Shown here piece after piece: positions 11,901-21,644 of a stretch of 64,000 nt of DNA. The position numbers and the translations under genes are program-made. Origin of the DNA: SZUA-36 sp963704855 (GTDB lineage: Bacteria > Pseudomonadota > Gammaproteobacteria > Xanthomonadales > SZUA-36); the NCBI GenBank assembly GCA_963704855.1, contig CAVPHY010000002.1:682001-746000 (forward strand). Direction: 5' to 3'. The notes beneath the pieces were generated by a model. It searched no databases. It saw nothing but the letters and a program-made list of their open reading frames with translations, and was not told where the DNA came from. Position 1 is the first letter of the stretch. Each line of letters opens with the position of its first letter.

Positions 11901-12262
11901 GGTCACCACCGGCGCTGATCACGAAGGTCTTGTTGTCGACCAGTGTTACCTGCAGACCGGAACCGGCCAGCATCGCCTCGAGCGCCTGTTGTGCGCTCAT
12001 GCTGCCGGCTGACCGCTTTGCTGGTGAGACCGTCAACTTCACCGGCCGACCACTCAATGTCAAAACCGGTCTGTGCGCGGAAAGCCTCGAAGGCAGATTT
12101 GGCCGGCATGGCCGCTACGTCCAGGCTTACGAGTTCACCGGCAGCATGTGCCGGACTGGCTAGTAAAGTAAATAACAAGAGGGTAAGTAAAGTGGTAACG
12201 CGTGATATTTTCTTGTTTATTTTTAATAGCCTGTCAGTGACTGGCCGGGGTAGCTTCCGCAT
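8907..12262 (-). CDS. TonB-dependent receptor 1 with STN domain (two frameshifts)
   Basis: Outer-membrane active-transport channel. From ATG 12262: a signal peptide, an STN domain (AMPAKSAFEAFRAQTGF, residues about 45-115), a plug (TLVLLNGRR, then RDGASAIYGADAVAGVVN) and a beta-barrel ending in the terminal phenylalanine IDLRMGF. It is closely similar to the gene at 12626-15937 along its length. Two single-base insertions, near 12007 and at 11733, break the frame; removing both gives 1117 residues. The STN domain usually signals regulation through an anti-sigma partner, but no FecI/FecR pair is visible here. The substrate is unknown; the neighbours suggest glutamyl or D-amino-acid compounds. 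Confidence 0.85.
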
Positions 12263-12296
12263 GATTAAGACTCCCTGCGTGAAAAAGTGAATGCCA

Positions 12297-12308
12297 AATA
12301 ACGTTATT
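12297..12308. promoter_or_regulatory. 12-bp palindrome upstream of TonB receptor 1
   Basis: AATAACGTTATT is a perfect palindrome 35 nt upstream of the receptor 1 start codon, inside the 283-nt gap to the receptor 2 terminator. It could be an operator; the A/T-rich setting makes chance occurrence possible. Nothing else coding is seen in the gap. Confidence 0.3.
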
Positions 12309-12545
12309 TTTATAACAAACTACTTATTAACAACACTTGTGGAGCGAGACTTGCAGAGCAAGACCTTCAGATCAAACCCAGGCGGACATTGCATAGTCTT
12401 CAGGAAAAAAGACATTTGATAATACCCGTAGCGCAAACTATAGCCCTCGTTTAACGACTTTTAAACATTTATTTCCACATAAAGATAACAACTCCCATGA
12501 TTCTTTTTACGTATTTAATAGACTGTGGTTATGGCAACAGGAATA

Positions 12546-12579
12546 AAAAAACCCGCGTCCGGGCGAACGCAGGTTTTTT
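12546..12579 (-). terminator. Rho-independent terminator of TonB receptor 2
   Basis: An A/T-flanked stem (AAAAAACC, mismatch, GCGT pairing with ACGC, mismatch, GGTTTTTT) ends in a minus-strand T-run. It sits 46 nt past the receptor 2 stop codon and corresponds to the terminator at 8826-8853, so the duplicated unit includes the 3' end. Confidence 0.8.
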
Positions 12580-12625
12580 ATCAGGCATCGGCCGGGTCAT
12601 GCGCCCGGCCATGTCGCAGACTAAC

Positions 12626-15600
12626 TCAGAAACCCATCCTCAGGTCGATGTAGAAATAGCGTCCCATATCGCTGTGTGCATCGCCAAAATACGAGAAGTA
12701 GCGATCAGCCAGCGGGGCCCGCTCGTTGGTGAAGTTGTTGATGCCAAAACGCAGACGCGTATCACTCTTCCACATATCGAAACGGTACTGAACACTTGCA
12801 TTAAAAGTGGTCATTGAAGGTATAACCCACCTCGTGCCATCGGAGAGCGTCAGGGAGGTCTGGACAAAATCGCTCAGGTAGAAAGCACTTACATTGGCGC
12901 CCCAGGCATCCTTACGCCAGGCCAGGCTGAAGTTGTACTTATTGCGCTGGTTGCCATCCTGACGCAACAGGTCGGCAAAACCTTCGGGGTAAAAGCCCGG
13001 GGGTAAAATACCTTCTTCACCGGCCTTGATCAGCAACGCGGCTGCGCCACCGGCCTCCTGTTCATACTTGTCGTAAAACGTACCCCGGGCCGTGAAATCC
13101 CAATCACCCCATTTCGTATCCAGGGCATAGTAGATACCGATGTCATGACCCTTGACGGTGCGGGTATCAAGGTTCTGGTAACCGTCTTCGACGTACTCGG
13201 TCTGACCGATCGGGCAAACACCCGCTGCCAGGTAATAGGGGATATCCTCGGGATCGACAGCTCCATACCCGATCGCCGGGTTACCGGTGAAACTGCCACA
13301 ATTGGATGTGCCCGCCTCGAGCCGGAGCAGCAGGTCAAGCAATGTGGCGTTTTCCTCGCCGAACAGGCCGATCGTGTCTTTCTTTTCAATCGACCAGAAA
13401 TCAAGGGTCAGCATCAGGCCGTCAAGCGGCTCCCATACCGCGCCGATCGACGTATTGGTGGATTTTTCAGGCTCCAGGTTCTGGTTGCCCTCGGCCCGGC
13501 GTTGCACGCCGCCGCTGCAGACCAATTCATCCTCGGCGCCTTCACCGCCATAGATTTCGGAGTATGCGCAAACCTGGTTGATGATCGTGTTGGTACGCAC
13601 CACCAGGTCTTCGTTGACGGTGATCAGGTTAGGCGCGCGGAACGCTTTCGACCAGGATCCGCGGATCAGCAAGGGTTCAAATATGCGCCAGCCAAAGGCG
13701 ACTTTGGGCACTGTGTAGGAACCATAGTCGGACGCATGTTCATACCGTCCGGCAAACTGCAAGTCCAGGTTGCTGAACACGGGTACAGCAAACTCGGCAA
13801 ACAGGGAGGTGGTTTTCCTGCTGCCGCTGCTGTCGCCCGTCGGGCTCGAGTTCATCACATCGGCAATGAACGGATAGGTGTCTCCGCTGCGGTTGGTAAA
13901 CTGGATGGTGCCGTCCAGGCGTGGATCGCGGTCGTCATCGAAGGATTCTTCGCGCCACTCGGCACCGGCGAGAAACCCGACCGGACCGGCCGGAAGGTTA
14001 AACAGGTCGTTCTTGCTGACCTTGAAGTCGGCCATCTTAAGATCGGTCTTGTTGGTGCGATACACATCGACCAGCGCCCGTTCGAGGTTCGAGGCTGCAA
14101 AATCACCACCATTGAACGGGTTGTAAGCCGCGGCAGTGGGATCGTTCAATGCCTCCTGCATCAGCGTATTGGAGATGCGGTTGTGGGTAACGTCTTCACG
14201 TTTCGCTTCTGACCAGACAACCGCGCCGTCCCAGTCCCAGCTACCCCAGGTACCGCGGAAACCCTGCAGTACGCGCCAGGTGGTCGCCGTATTATCGTTA
14301 ATCCTTGGCACTTCGGCATAGCGGTAGTAGTCCATCAACAGGCTACGCCCGGCAGCGGGAAAGTCTTCACCGATAATTTCGGGGGGCAGGCGGTTTGGCG
14401 AGCCAATCGGGCCAAACGGGTTGTAATAGTTCTGGGCGCCCACCACCAGTTCAACACCGGTTGTCGTCGTGGACGGATGGCGATACAGCTTGGTATTGGC
14501 CCTGTAATAGGAAACTTCCGTATAAGCCTCGGTTCCGTTTTCGAACTCGTGGTTCAGGAACAGGAAGACGTTGTAACGGTCGAGATCGGAAGACAGGTCA
14601 CGGTTCTCATTTGAATTGTAACGGTAAGGACCGGCCCTGCCATCGGGCAACCGGCCTGTACCATCGGGCAGACCGCACATGACTTCGTTGATATACCAGG
14701 CTTGTGGCCGCTGACAGTTGGGATCATCAGTTGGCCAGGTCTCAAACTCACCTGCTGAATCCGTTACACCGGACACGCTGCCGCTCATATCAAACTGGCC
14801 GAACAGGGAATCGATGGAATCGTTTCTGAATGCTGTTCCGGAAGCCCAGGGGGAATCCTCGGGTAAACGCCATCTCATGTCGGAATCGGCCCACCTTTTA
14901 TCGTCCTGTGAACTGACCCGGTCACGGTGGTAAAAATCGGCGAACAGGCTGACATTGGTGCGGCCACCGTTAAAATCGTGGCCCCATTCGACGTTTGCAC
15001 GTATGTCATTACGCGGGATATTGTCATACCAGTCGTAGCGGACCCTTACATTCAGGCCTTCAAAATTATTCTTAAGCACGGTGTTCACAACACCTGCCAC
15101 GGCATCGGCACCGTAAATGGCCGATGCGCCGTCACGCAGGACTTCGACGCGCCTGACACCCAGCACGGGAATTTCGTTGGAGTTAACGGAGTTGACCGGT
15201 ACGAAACTGCCACCGATCTCTTCCGTCTGGTAGCCCGCTGACTGCACCATGCGACGGCCGTTCAATAACACCAGCGTGTTACCTGTACCCATATTACGCA
15301 GGTTGAAGGCGCCGATATCACCGCGTACGGAGTTCACGCCACCGGAAATGTTTTCAGACTCACTCTGGAAGTTCTGACCCTGCTCCGTCATCGTCGCCAA
15401 AAGTTCATCACCTGAGTTTATACCGTAGGCTTCAATATCAGCGGAACTTATGACCGATACCGACAGGGCCTCGGAGATGGCGGCACCCTTGATTTGCGTA
15501 CCCGTCACGACAACCTCTTCAAGTACTTGCTCGTCAGTTTCGGCTGCTGCCTGGGAAAGACGGGTCGTCCTGGAAAGCTCTGTAACAGGCTCAATCGCGA

Positions 15601-15937
15601 ATGTTTTGCTGTCGAGAAGCGTTGCCTTCAGGCCTGAACCGGCCAACATGGCCTCAAGCGCCTGTTGTGCGCTCATGCTGCCGCTGACCGCCTTGCTGGT
15701 CAGGCTGCTAACATCTTCCGCCGACCACTCAAGATCAAAACCCGTCTGTGTGCGGAAAGCCTCGAATGCCGACTTGGCAGGCATGGCTGACACATCTACA
15801 TCGATGAGCCCGTCCGCGGCAAATACCGGGTTTGCAAGTAGTGTGAATAAAAAGAGAAGTAGTAAAGCGATATTTGTTGATATTTTCTTATTTGTTTTCA
15901 ATAGCCTGCCAGTTGATGGCCGGGGTAGCTTTCTCAT
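12626..15937 (-). CDS. TonB-dependent receptor 2 with STN domain (intact tandem copy)
   Basis: The 1103-residue start at ATG 15937 is chosen because GGGAG lies upstream and the MRKLPRP leader matches receptor 1. Order: signal peptide, STN domain (AMPAKSAFEAFRTQTGF), TonB-box region EVVVTGTQIKG, plug with TLVLLNGRR, then a large barrel ending in IDLRMGF. The copies differ mainly in small extracellular-loop indels (for example around barrel position 15000-14850), which may shift ligand preference. It is divergent from a LysR gene at 16196, its likely regulator. Confidence 0.92.
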   Translation of the reverse strand: MRKLPRPSTGRLLKTNKKISTNIALLLLFLFTLLANPVFAADGLIDVDVSAMPAKSAFEAFRTQTGFDLEWSAEDVSSLTSKAVSGSMSAQQALEAMLAGSGLKATLLDSKTFAIEPVTELSRTTRLSQAAAETDEQVLEEVVVTGTQIKGAAISEALSVSVISSADIEAYGINSGDELLATMTEQGQNFQSESENISGGVNSVRGDIGAFNLRNMGTGNTLVLLNGRRMVQSAGYQTEEIGGSFVPVNSVNSNEIPVLGVRRVEVLRDGASAIYGADAVAGVVNTVLKNNFEGLNVRVRYDWYDNIPRNDIRANVEWGHDFNGGRTNVSLFADFYHRDRVSSQDDKRWADSDMRWRLPEDSPWASGTAFRNDSIDSLFGQFDMSGSVSGVTDSAGEFETWPTDDPNCQRPQAWYINEVMCGLPDGTGRLPDGRAGPYRYNSNENRDLSSDLDRYNVFLFLNHEFENGTEAYTEVSYYRANTKLYRHPSTTTTGVELVVGAQNYYNPFGPIGSPNRLPPEIIGEDFPAAGRSLLMDYYRYAEVPRINDNTATTWRVLQGFRGTWGSWDWDGAVVWSEAKREDVTHNRISNTLMQEALNDPTAAAYNPFNGGDFAASNLERALVDVYRTNKTDLKMADFKVSKNDLFNLPAGPVGFLAGAEWREESFDDDRDPRLDGTIQFTNRSGDTYPFIADVMNSSPTGDSSGSRKTTSLFAEFAVPVFSNLDLQFAGRYEHASDYGSYTVPKVAFGWRIFEPLLIRGSWSKAFRAPNLITVNEDLVVRTNTIINQVCAYSEIYGGEGAEDELVCSGGVQRRAEGNQNLEPEKSTNTSIGAVWEPLDGLMLTLDFWSIEKKDTIGLFGEENATLLDLLLRLEAGTSNCGSFTGNPAIGYGAVDPEDIPYYLAAGVCPIGQTEYVEDGYQNLDTRTVKGHDIGIYYALDTKWGDWDFTARGTFYDKYEQEAGGAAALLIKAGEEGILPPGFYPEGFADLLRQDGNQRNKYNFSLAWRKDAWGANVSAFYLSDFVQTSLTLSDGTRWVIPSMTTFNASVQYRFDMWKSDTRLRFGINNFTNERAPLADRYFSYFGDAHSDMGRYFYIDLRMGF

Positions 15938-16149
15938 GATAAAGACTCCCTGCTTAATAATAGTGTCTGCCAATAGACTCAGTTTCTCTTCGAAGATACC
16001 GAAATTAAGGCGGTTCAAACCCGCTGATTCCCGCATAAAAAACAACCGATTGTGAACGCTGATACGCGATTCCCAACCTGCGTTTAACTTTATTTAAACA
16101 ATCTTATCCCCATCGAAGAAGAATTCCAATGATTCTTGAAGCGTAACCG

Positions 16150-16164
16150 ATAACCTGAGGTTAT
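16150..16164. promoter_or_regulatory. LysR-type operator between TonB receptor 2 and lysR1
   Basis: ATAACC-TGA-GGTTAT is a perfect inverted repeat containing the T-N11-A pattern of LysR-type binding sites. It lies 32 nt before the LysR start and in the upstream region of the divergent receptor gene, the classic place for an autoregulated LysR operator. Confidence 0.55.
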
Positions 16165-16195
16165 ACTTTAGCGAAATAATATCACGGGACCTGGA

Positions 16196-17105
16196 ATGCG
16201 TTTAAGGCATATCGAAGTTTTTCACGCGGTCTACACCAGTGGCTCTATCACCGGTGCTGCAAAGCTGTTAAACGTCTCACAACCCTCCATCAGCAAGGTA
16301 TTGGCACACGCTGAACAGCAACTGGGCTTTGATTTGTTCGACCGCCACAAGGGCAAGATCGTACCGACCCGCGAGGCGGAACGACTGATCGACCACGTCA
16401 CCGAAGCCTACCGGAATATCAACGAGCTTCGCCGGGTTTCAAAGAACCTGGGCTCCGCGGAAACCGGCCTGATCCGGATTGCGATGACGCCGGCACTCGG
16501 TATTGATGTCATCCCCGCCACGATCGCTTCCTACCTCGCCCAACACCCGGATACGATGTTCGAAATTGAGACACTTCACCAGCACCAGGTTGTTTCGTGC
16601 GTTGCGGGAACTACGTGTGGATTTCGGCGTTGTGTTCGGCACGCCTGTCATACCCGGCATCAGGATCGACCCGCTCGCAACCGCTGAATATGTCGCAGTC
16701 ACACCCCCATCAATGAACCTGGGCAGCAAGCCGAAACTGACCCTGGAAGACCTGGATGGTGAGCGTTTTATTAACCTCAGCACCCGCAGTCCGCTTGGGC
16801 AGATACTGGCCACCCATATTGAGACCAGCAATATCCAGCTACAAACCGTCGCCAACGTGGAAACCTACCAGATGGCCAAGGCATTGGTGGCACACGGCGC
16901 GGGTGTGGCCCTGATCGATGAGATCACTGCCAGGTCATCGGGGCACGACAATGTTTGCGCCCGCTACCTGGATCCACCATTACATTTCGACGTGTCGATA
17001 CTGCACAGCGTGTCCGATCCGACGTCAATCCTGACCCAGCGGTTCATCCAACACCTGAAGACCGAAGTGAATCAATTCCTGCAATCACCACTAAATAGCT
17101 CATAG
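16196..17105 (+). CDS. LysR-family transcriptional regulator 1 (frameshifted)
   Basis: An N-terminal winged helix-turn-helix (MRLRHIEVFHAVYTSGSITGA; SQPSISKVLAHAEQQLG) precedes a substrate-binding domain. The frame changes near 16588 (CAGG); removing one G gives 302 residues, exactly the length of the paralogue at 20631-21539, which shares the SQPSISKVLAHAEQQLGF block. It is divergent from TonB receptor 2 and precedes the D-amino-acid dehydrogenase gene, so those are the likely targets. The inducer may be a D-amino acid or glutamyl compound (inference). Confidence 0.85.
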
Positions 17106-17207
17106 ACCGGAGATATGAGGTTCTTATAAATCGTCATTGGAGAAGGGAAGCCAAGGCCAAGTAGAATCTGTTAACTTGCAAGTCCCGATTTTTGAACAGG
17201 TGACGCT

Positions 17208-18410
17208 ATGCATGTTGTTGTCCTGGGCGCGGGTGTCGTTGGTGTCACAAGCGCCTATTATCTGTCCGAACGCGGCCACAGCGTCACGGTGGTAGATCGT
17301 GCCGATACGGTCGCAGCCGGCGCCAGTGCTGGCAACGGCGGGCAGCTTTCCTATAGTTTCACCGATGCCATGGCCAGTCCTGCGTTGTTGTCAAAAATTC
17401 CAAAAATGATGACCGGGCTTGATCCCGCTTTTTATGTACGTCCACCTCTTAACACCCAGCTTGTTTGTTGGGGTCAGGCTTTCCTGCGTCAGTGCTCCGG
17501 TCACCAAAGCCGGCAAAACACGATGGCGGTGCTGCAGCTGGCGCTGAGGTCGGGCGCACTGATGAACGAATTGCGGTCACAGACCACGCTGGAGTTTTCA
17601 TTCCGGCGAGCAGGGAAACTGGTGCTGCAGAGCGAACACGCGGCATTGACCCAGGCAGCGAAACTCTGTGCACTCAAACGTCAATATGGCTGTGATGCGC
17701 GGGTCGTTACATTTGCAGAGGCAGCCGAAATTGAACCGGCCCTCAAACACCTGAAAAACGAATACGCGGGCGCGGTCTATTCCCAAAACGACGAGGTCGG
17801 CGATTCGCTTGAGTTCACAACAGGGCTTGCTCAATGGCTGAGCACGAACCGCGAAGTCGAACTCAAACTCAACACCACGGTTCAAAAGATTGTCACCCAC
17901 GCCGGCAAACTGACAGCGGTTGAGACGGACCAGGGAACACTGCAGGCGGATGCCGTGGTGATTTGCCTGGGTGCCTGGAGCGGCAAACTGCTGGATCCGC
18001 TCGGCGTTAAAACAAACATCTACCCGATGCGCGGTTACAGCGTAACCCTGCCCGCCTGCGAAACCTCGAACGCAGTCAGCATTACGGACCCGGGTTGTAA
18101 AATTGTTTTCAGCCGGCTTGGTGACAATATGCGTATTGCGGGTTTTGCGGATTTTGTCGGTTACCGCACTGATGCGGATCACGCAAGAACACAAAAACTG
18201 CTGGAAACTGCCCGCACGATCGCCCCGGCAATCGCGAGTTACGATGTAAGCTCAACCGCTGAATGGGGCGGATTCCGGCCCATGACACCCGATAGCCAGC
18301 CTTTGATCGGCCCGAGTTCAATTGAAGGTCTCCATCTCAACACCGGCCACGGTATGCTTGGCTGGACGCTGGCCTGCGCCAGCGCTCACGATGTTGCTGC
18401 CGGTATTTAA
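17208..18410 (+). CDS. FAD-dependent D-amino-acid dehydrogenase (DadA-like)
   Basis: This 400-residue DAO-family oxidoreductase begins with the FAD dinucleotide-binding motif VVVLGAGVVGVTSAYYLSERG. It has AGASAGNGGQLSYS, typical of DadA, and a C-terminal FRPMTPDSQPLIG segment. DadA-type enzymes oxidise D-amino acids to 2-oxo acids and pass electrons to the respiratory chain. The C-terminus is slightly shorter than usual, ending just after HGMLGWTLACASAHD. Together with the exported racemase and D-aminoacylase it suggests D-glutamate use, though other D-amino acids are equally possible. The next gene starts 9 nt later. Confidence 0.85.
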   Translation: MHVVVLGAGVVGVTSAYYLSERGHSVTVVDRADTVAAGASAGNGGQLSYSFTDAMASPALLSKIPKMMTGLDPAFYVRPPLNTQLVCWGQAFLRQCSGHQSRQNTMAVLQLALRSGALMNELRSQTTLEFSFRRAGKLVLQSEHAALTQAAKLCALKRQYGCDARVVTFAEAAEIEPALKHLKNEYAGAVYSQNDEVGDSLEFTTGLAQWLSTNREVELKLNTTVQKIVTHAGKLTAVETDQGTLQADAVVICLGAWSGKLLDPLGVKTNIYPMRGYSVTLPACETSNAVSITDPGCKIVFSRLGDNMRIAGFADFVGYRTDADHARTQKLLETARTIAPAIASYDVSSTAEWGGFRPMTPDSQPLIGPSSIEGLHLNTGHGMLGWTLACASAHDVAAGI

Positions 18411-18419
18411 ACCCGGGCT

Positions 18420-19205
18420 ATGACGCGTCAATTCACCGACCTGGCTTACAACCAGTCACAACGTCTGGATTTACATCTGGCGCAACAGCCCGGACGCCCG
18501 CTGGTTGTCTGCTTACATGGCGGGGGATTCCATGCCGGCAGCAAGGACGACAAGCGTTGCAAGCAATCGGCCGACCTGCTGATAAAGGCCGGTTTCAATT
18601 GCGCATCGGTTTCCTATTCACTGGCAACACGCGACAACCGCTTCGCGATGTGGCCCCGCAACCTCTTCGACGTGGCCGATGCGCTTACCTGGCTTCACGA
18701 CCACGCCCCGGAGCACGGCTATCGCTTCGACCGCTTTGGCATGCTGGGTTTCTCGGCCGGCTGCTGTCTCTCGAATCTCTATATCCAGGGCGGCAGCAGG
18801 CTTTTTAGCCACTTCGGATATGAAACCCCGGTGTATTGCCCCGCTGCCCTGGTCGGGTTTTACGGACCTTATGATTTTCCCAGCCGGCAAGCCGAACGGC
18901 GCTCAAGCAGTGCCGAGATCGACCGGGATCATTCACCCGCCTACTGGTTAAGGCAAAATACGGCAACCTGCACGCCGCCGGTGTTACACATCCAGGGGGA
19001 TCGCGATACCGTGGTTCAGCCGCAACAGCACGATGCCTTTCAGAGCGACTACCTGGAAAGGGGCTGTGACTTCAGGGAAATCATCGTTGAGGGTTTCGGC
19101 CACGCCTTTGCACCGGTTGATTCAAACACCGCTGGCAAGACCATCGACCTGAGGTCGGAAATTACCGGACTTTTTTACGCAGCACCTGTGACGCGGGCAG
19201 GCTGA
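18420..19205 (+). CDS. Alpha/beta-hydrolase esterase (HGGG type)
   Basis: The 261-residue protein carries an oxyanion-hole motif HGGGFHAGSKDD, the nucleophile elbow GFSAGCC (G-x-S-x-G), an aspartate in QGDRDTVV and a histidine in FGHAF, giving the full Ser-Asp-His triad. No signal peptide is seen, so it is cytosolic. It resembles kynurenine-formamidase or carboxylesterase relatives, but the substrate cannot be read. It is probably co-transcribed with dadA and ends one base from the convergent DcuC gene. Confidence 0.8.
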   Translation: MTRQFTDLAYNQSQRLDLHLAQQPGRPLVVCLHGGGFHAGSKDDKRCKQSADLLIKAGFNCASVSYSLATRDNRFAMWPRNLFDVADALTWLHDHAPEHGYRFDRFGMLGFSAGCCLSNLYIQGGSRLFSHFGYETPVYCPAALVGFYGPYDFPSRQAERRSSSAEIDRDHSPAYWLRQNTATCTPPVLHIQGDRDTVVQPQQHDAFQSDYLERGCDFREIIVEGFGHAFAPVDSNTAGKTIDLRSEITGLFYAAPVTRAG

Positions 19206-19206
19206 T

Positions 19207-20598
19207 TCAGATCAGCAGGTGGCTTGCAACCAGGGTTGCGATAACCCCGCCTAACATCGGCACCACCGTCCGTTTGGCGATCGCAAAAGGCGTCACATTG
19301 GCCGCCCCCGCTACCGCGATGATGACACCGGCAACCGGTGAAAAACTCCTGAATAAGCCACCGGCAAGCTGCGATGGAAGCATCAGTGACTCGAGCGAAA
19401 CGCCAACGCGGGCCGCAATACCGGGGATCATACCGGCAAAACTGAACAGCGCCGCATTACCGCTGCCCGTCAACAAGGCCGTGGCGCCGAGCAGCACGAC
19501 CAGGACGATGGCCATAACACCGCCACCCATCTCATTGCCCTCGACCAGCGACACGAGCGAGCCAATCAGACCGGTGGCCTTGACACCCATTGCAAACACC
19601 TCCGCGGCAACGATCAGGGTGACGACCGAACTGAACATATCACCCATGCCACGGAAAAAATGCGTGATACCCCCGAGTGCCTTGCGCACGCTCCGGTGAC
19701 GGATACTCTCAAATACCATGGCAATGGCAAGGCTGATCAGCATGGTGGTGACCACGTCCAGCTGGATTGTCATAACAACCAGAGGGCTGAAAATAACCAG
19801 CAGGGCCAGCGGCAGAACAGGTAGAAAGGCATAGGCACCCGGCACGGTGCTCCGCCTATCGTCCTCATCGGGTAAATCGAGAACCCCAACAGTTGATTCA
19901 CCAGGCTCCCGCCGGTCACACCAGCGTTGCCAGAAGAAATGCAAAGCCGCGACAACCGGCACTACCACTGCGGCAACCAGCAATTGGTAACGCACAAAAT
20001 ACTCGATCGGGGAAATACCGATCACCTCCGCAGCCACGTTTGAAACGGGTGATGCCGGCCCCAGGTCCAGGCAGGCCGTGGTTCCAATCACGGCGGCCGC
20101 CGCAACAGGGCGAACACCGAGCCGGACCAGTGTCGGATACATTGCAACCAGCAATAACATGGCAAGACCGGCGGCACTGGGTATGAAAATGTTCAGGAAC
20201 TGGCCGGCCACATAGGTAATGGCCAGCAGCAGATAGGGGTTACTGATACGCGACAGCGGTTTGATCGACAGGTTAACCAGTGCCGTGGATGCCGAAATCG
20301 ATGACATGTACCTGGCAAAGCCACCCGCCGCCATGATGATCATACCGATATGGGCTACCCGGTTTGAGAAGGCCTCGCTGACCATTGCGAACAGGTCGAA
20401 GGCGAACAGACCGGTCAGGGAATCCTCGGCCTGGGTCCCGCCAAACCAGGTCCGGGCGATATGCGCCGTGGTCAGTAATGCAAAGCCCGCCGCGAACAAA
20501 GTTGCATGCGTCTGGTAACGCCTGGCAATCAGGAAAACGGTGATGGCAATGATGAGCAGCGCGATGATTTGCATGATCGTCGGCAGTATAGGGCCCAT
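19207..20598 (-). CDS. DcuC-type C4-dicarboxylate carrier
   Basis: The 463-residue inner-membrane protein has about twelve hydrophobic segments. Features such as GQFLNIFIPSAAGLAMLLLVAMYP and LGPASPVSNVAAEV fit the DcuC family of dicarboxylate carriers. In this setting it could move glutamate, 2-oxoglutarate or a related dicarboxylate. It lies 32 nt after the LysR gene in the same direction, which suggests joint transcription and control. Confidence 0.75.
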   Translation of the reverse strand: MGPILPTIMQIIALLIIAITVFLIARRYQTHATLFAAGFALLTTAHIARTWFGGTQAEDSLTGLFAFDLFAMVSEAFSNRVAHIGMIIMAAGGFARYMSSISASTALVNLSIKPLSRISNPYLLLAITYVAGQFLNIFIPSAAGLAMLLLVAMYPTLVRLGVRPVAAAAVIGTTACLDLGPASPVSNVAAEVIGISPIEYFVRYQLLVAAVVVPVVAALHFFWQRWCDRREPGESTVGVLDLPDEDDRRSTVPGAYAFLPVLPLALLVIFSPLVVMTIQLDVVTTMLISLAIAMVFESIRHRSVRKALGGITHFFRGMGDMFSSVVTLIVAAEVFAMGVKATGLIGSLVSLVEGNEMGGGVMAIVLVVLLGATALLTGSGNAALFSFAGMIPGIAARVGVSLESLMLPSQLAGGLFRSFSPVAGVIIAVAGAANVTPFAIAKRTVVPMLGGVIATLVASHLLI

Positions 20599-20630
20599 TG
20601 AAGGCCTTTACCATCCGGCCGGGGGGATGG

Positions 20631-21539
20631 TCAGCGCGGGTGCTTTGTACGTTTGAGAAACCGTTGCAGGCTTTGCTTCAGATGACCGATAAAATCCCTG
20701 CAGGCCAGTGACGAGGCATTGTGATCCGTATGCAATGCGGCAATCCGGAACTTCAGTGTTGGCTTCAGTTCCCGGATAACCACGCCGTCATGGCTGCGTG
20801 AGTGTGCGGTCATCTGGTCGGCAATACAAACACCCATGCCATGCGATACAAAGGCCTTGGCCAGCAGGTAGGAACCTGCGGTAACCACCGAATTAAGACG
20901 GATTTCACTCGTCTCGATATGCGCGGTCAGAAAGCGATCCAGCGGCCCCTGGTTGTCGAGCTTGATAAATGGAAGACCCGCCAGATCCTTAAACTGCAAT
21001 GGCCCTTCGATACCCAGCTCCATATCAGCCGGAACGAGCACCACGAAGCGCCCGTACCCCAGCAGTTCACCGCTGATCCCTGGCAGGTTGCCCGGGTCAA
21101 ATGCCAGGGCGATGTCGACCCGCCCATCCATCAGGGCGCTGGACAATTCTTCATGACGCAGCGTTTCGAGACTGAACTTGATATCACCATGAAGCTTGCG
21201 ATAGCTGGCAATGGCGCCGGGCAGGAAGTCGATGCCGAACGCCGGTGTGGCTGCGATCCGGATGGCGCCCTTTTCCATCGTACGCAGGTTCGCCGCGAGC
21301 TGACGCAATCGATCCACACCGTCGCTGACCTGTGAAACCTGCGCGAATAGCTGGCTGGCTTCGGATGTCGGTATCAGCTTGCCCCTGACACGGTTGAATA
21401 GCGCAAAACCCAGTTGCTGTTCAGCGTGCGCCAGCACCTTGCTTATCGACGGTTGAGATACCTTCAAAACCTCGGCTGCACGCGTCACCGAGCCACAGGA
21501 ATAGACTGCGTGAAATACTTCGATATGACGTAAGCGCAT
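20631..21539 (-). CDS. LysR-family transcriptional regulator 2
   Basis: The intact 302-residue paralogue of the gene at 16196. It has the same N-terminal helix-turn-helix block (MRLRHIEVFHAVYSCGSVTRA, SQPSISKVLAHAEQQLGF) and a type 2 periplasmic-binding fold. It follows pgsW by 105 nt and precedes the DcuC gene, so it may control the transporter and possibly the poly-gamma-glutamate cluster. The divergence of the effector domain from LysR1 suggests a different or graded inducer. Confidence 0.92.
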   Translation of the reverse strand: MRLRHIEVFHAVYSCGSVTRAAEVLKVSQPSISKVLAHAEQQLGFALFNRVRGKLIPTSEASQLFAQVSQVSDGVDRLRQLAANLRTMEKGAIRIAATPAFGIDFLPGAIASYRKLHGDIKFSLETLRHEELSSALMDGRVDIALAFDPGNLPGISGELLGYGRFVVLVPADMELGIEGPLQFKDLAGLPFIKLDNQGPLDRFLTAHIETSEIRLNSVVTAGSYLLAKAFVSHGMGVCIADQMTAHSRSHDGVVIRELKPTLKFRIAALHTDHNASSLACRDFIGHLKQSLQRFLKRTKHPR

Positions 21540-21644
21540 GATGAAAGCCCGTGGTTCAACAGACCCGGCGAGTATACATCTTTAATAGCGCGTATCACGC
21601 AAACGGTAATACCCTTGACGGTGAAAGTTTGCGCTGTCGAAATT

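Noticed and set aside
13145..14212. 355-residue open frame on the plus strand opposite TonB receptor 2
   Set aside because: Antisense to a clear receptor; the equivalent region opposite receptor 1 is broken by stops, so it is not conserved even between the two copies.
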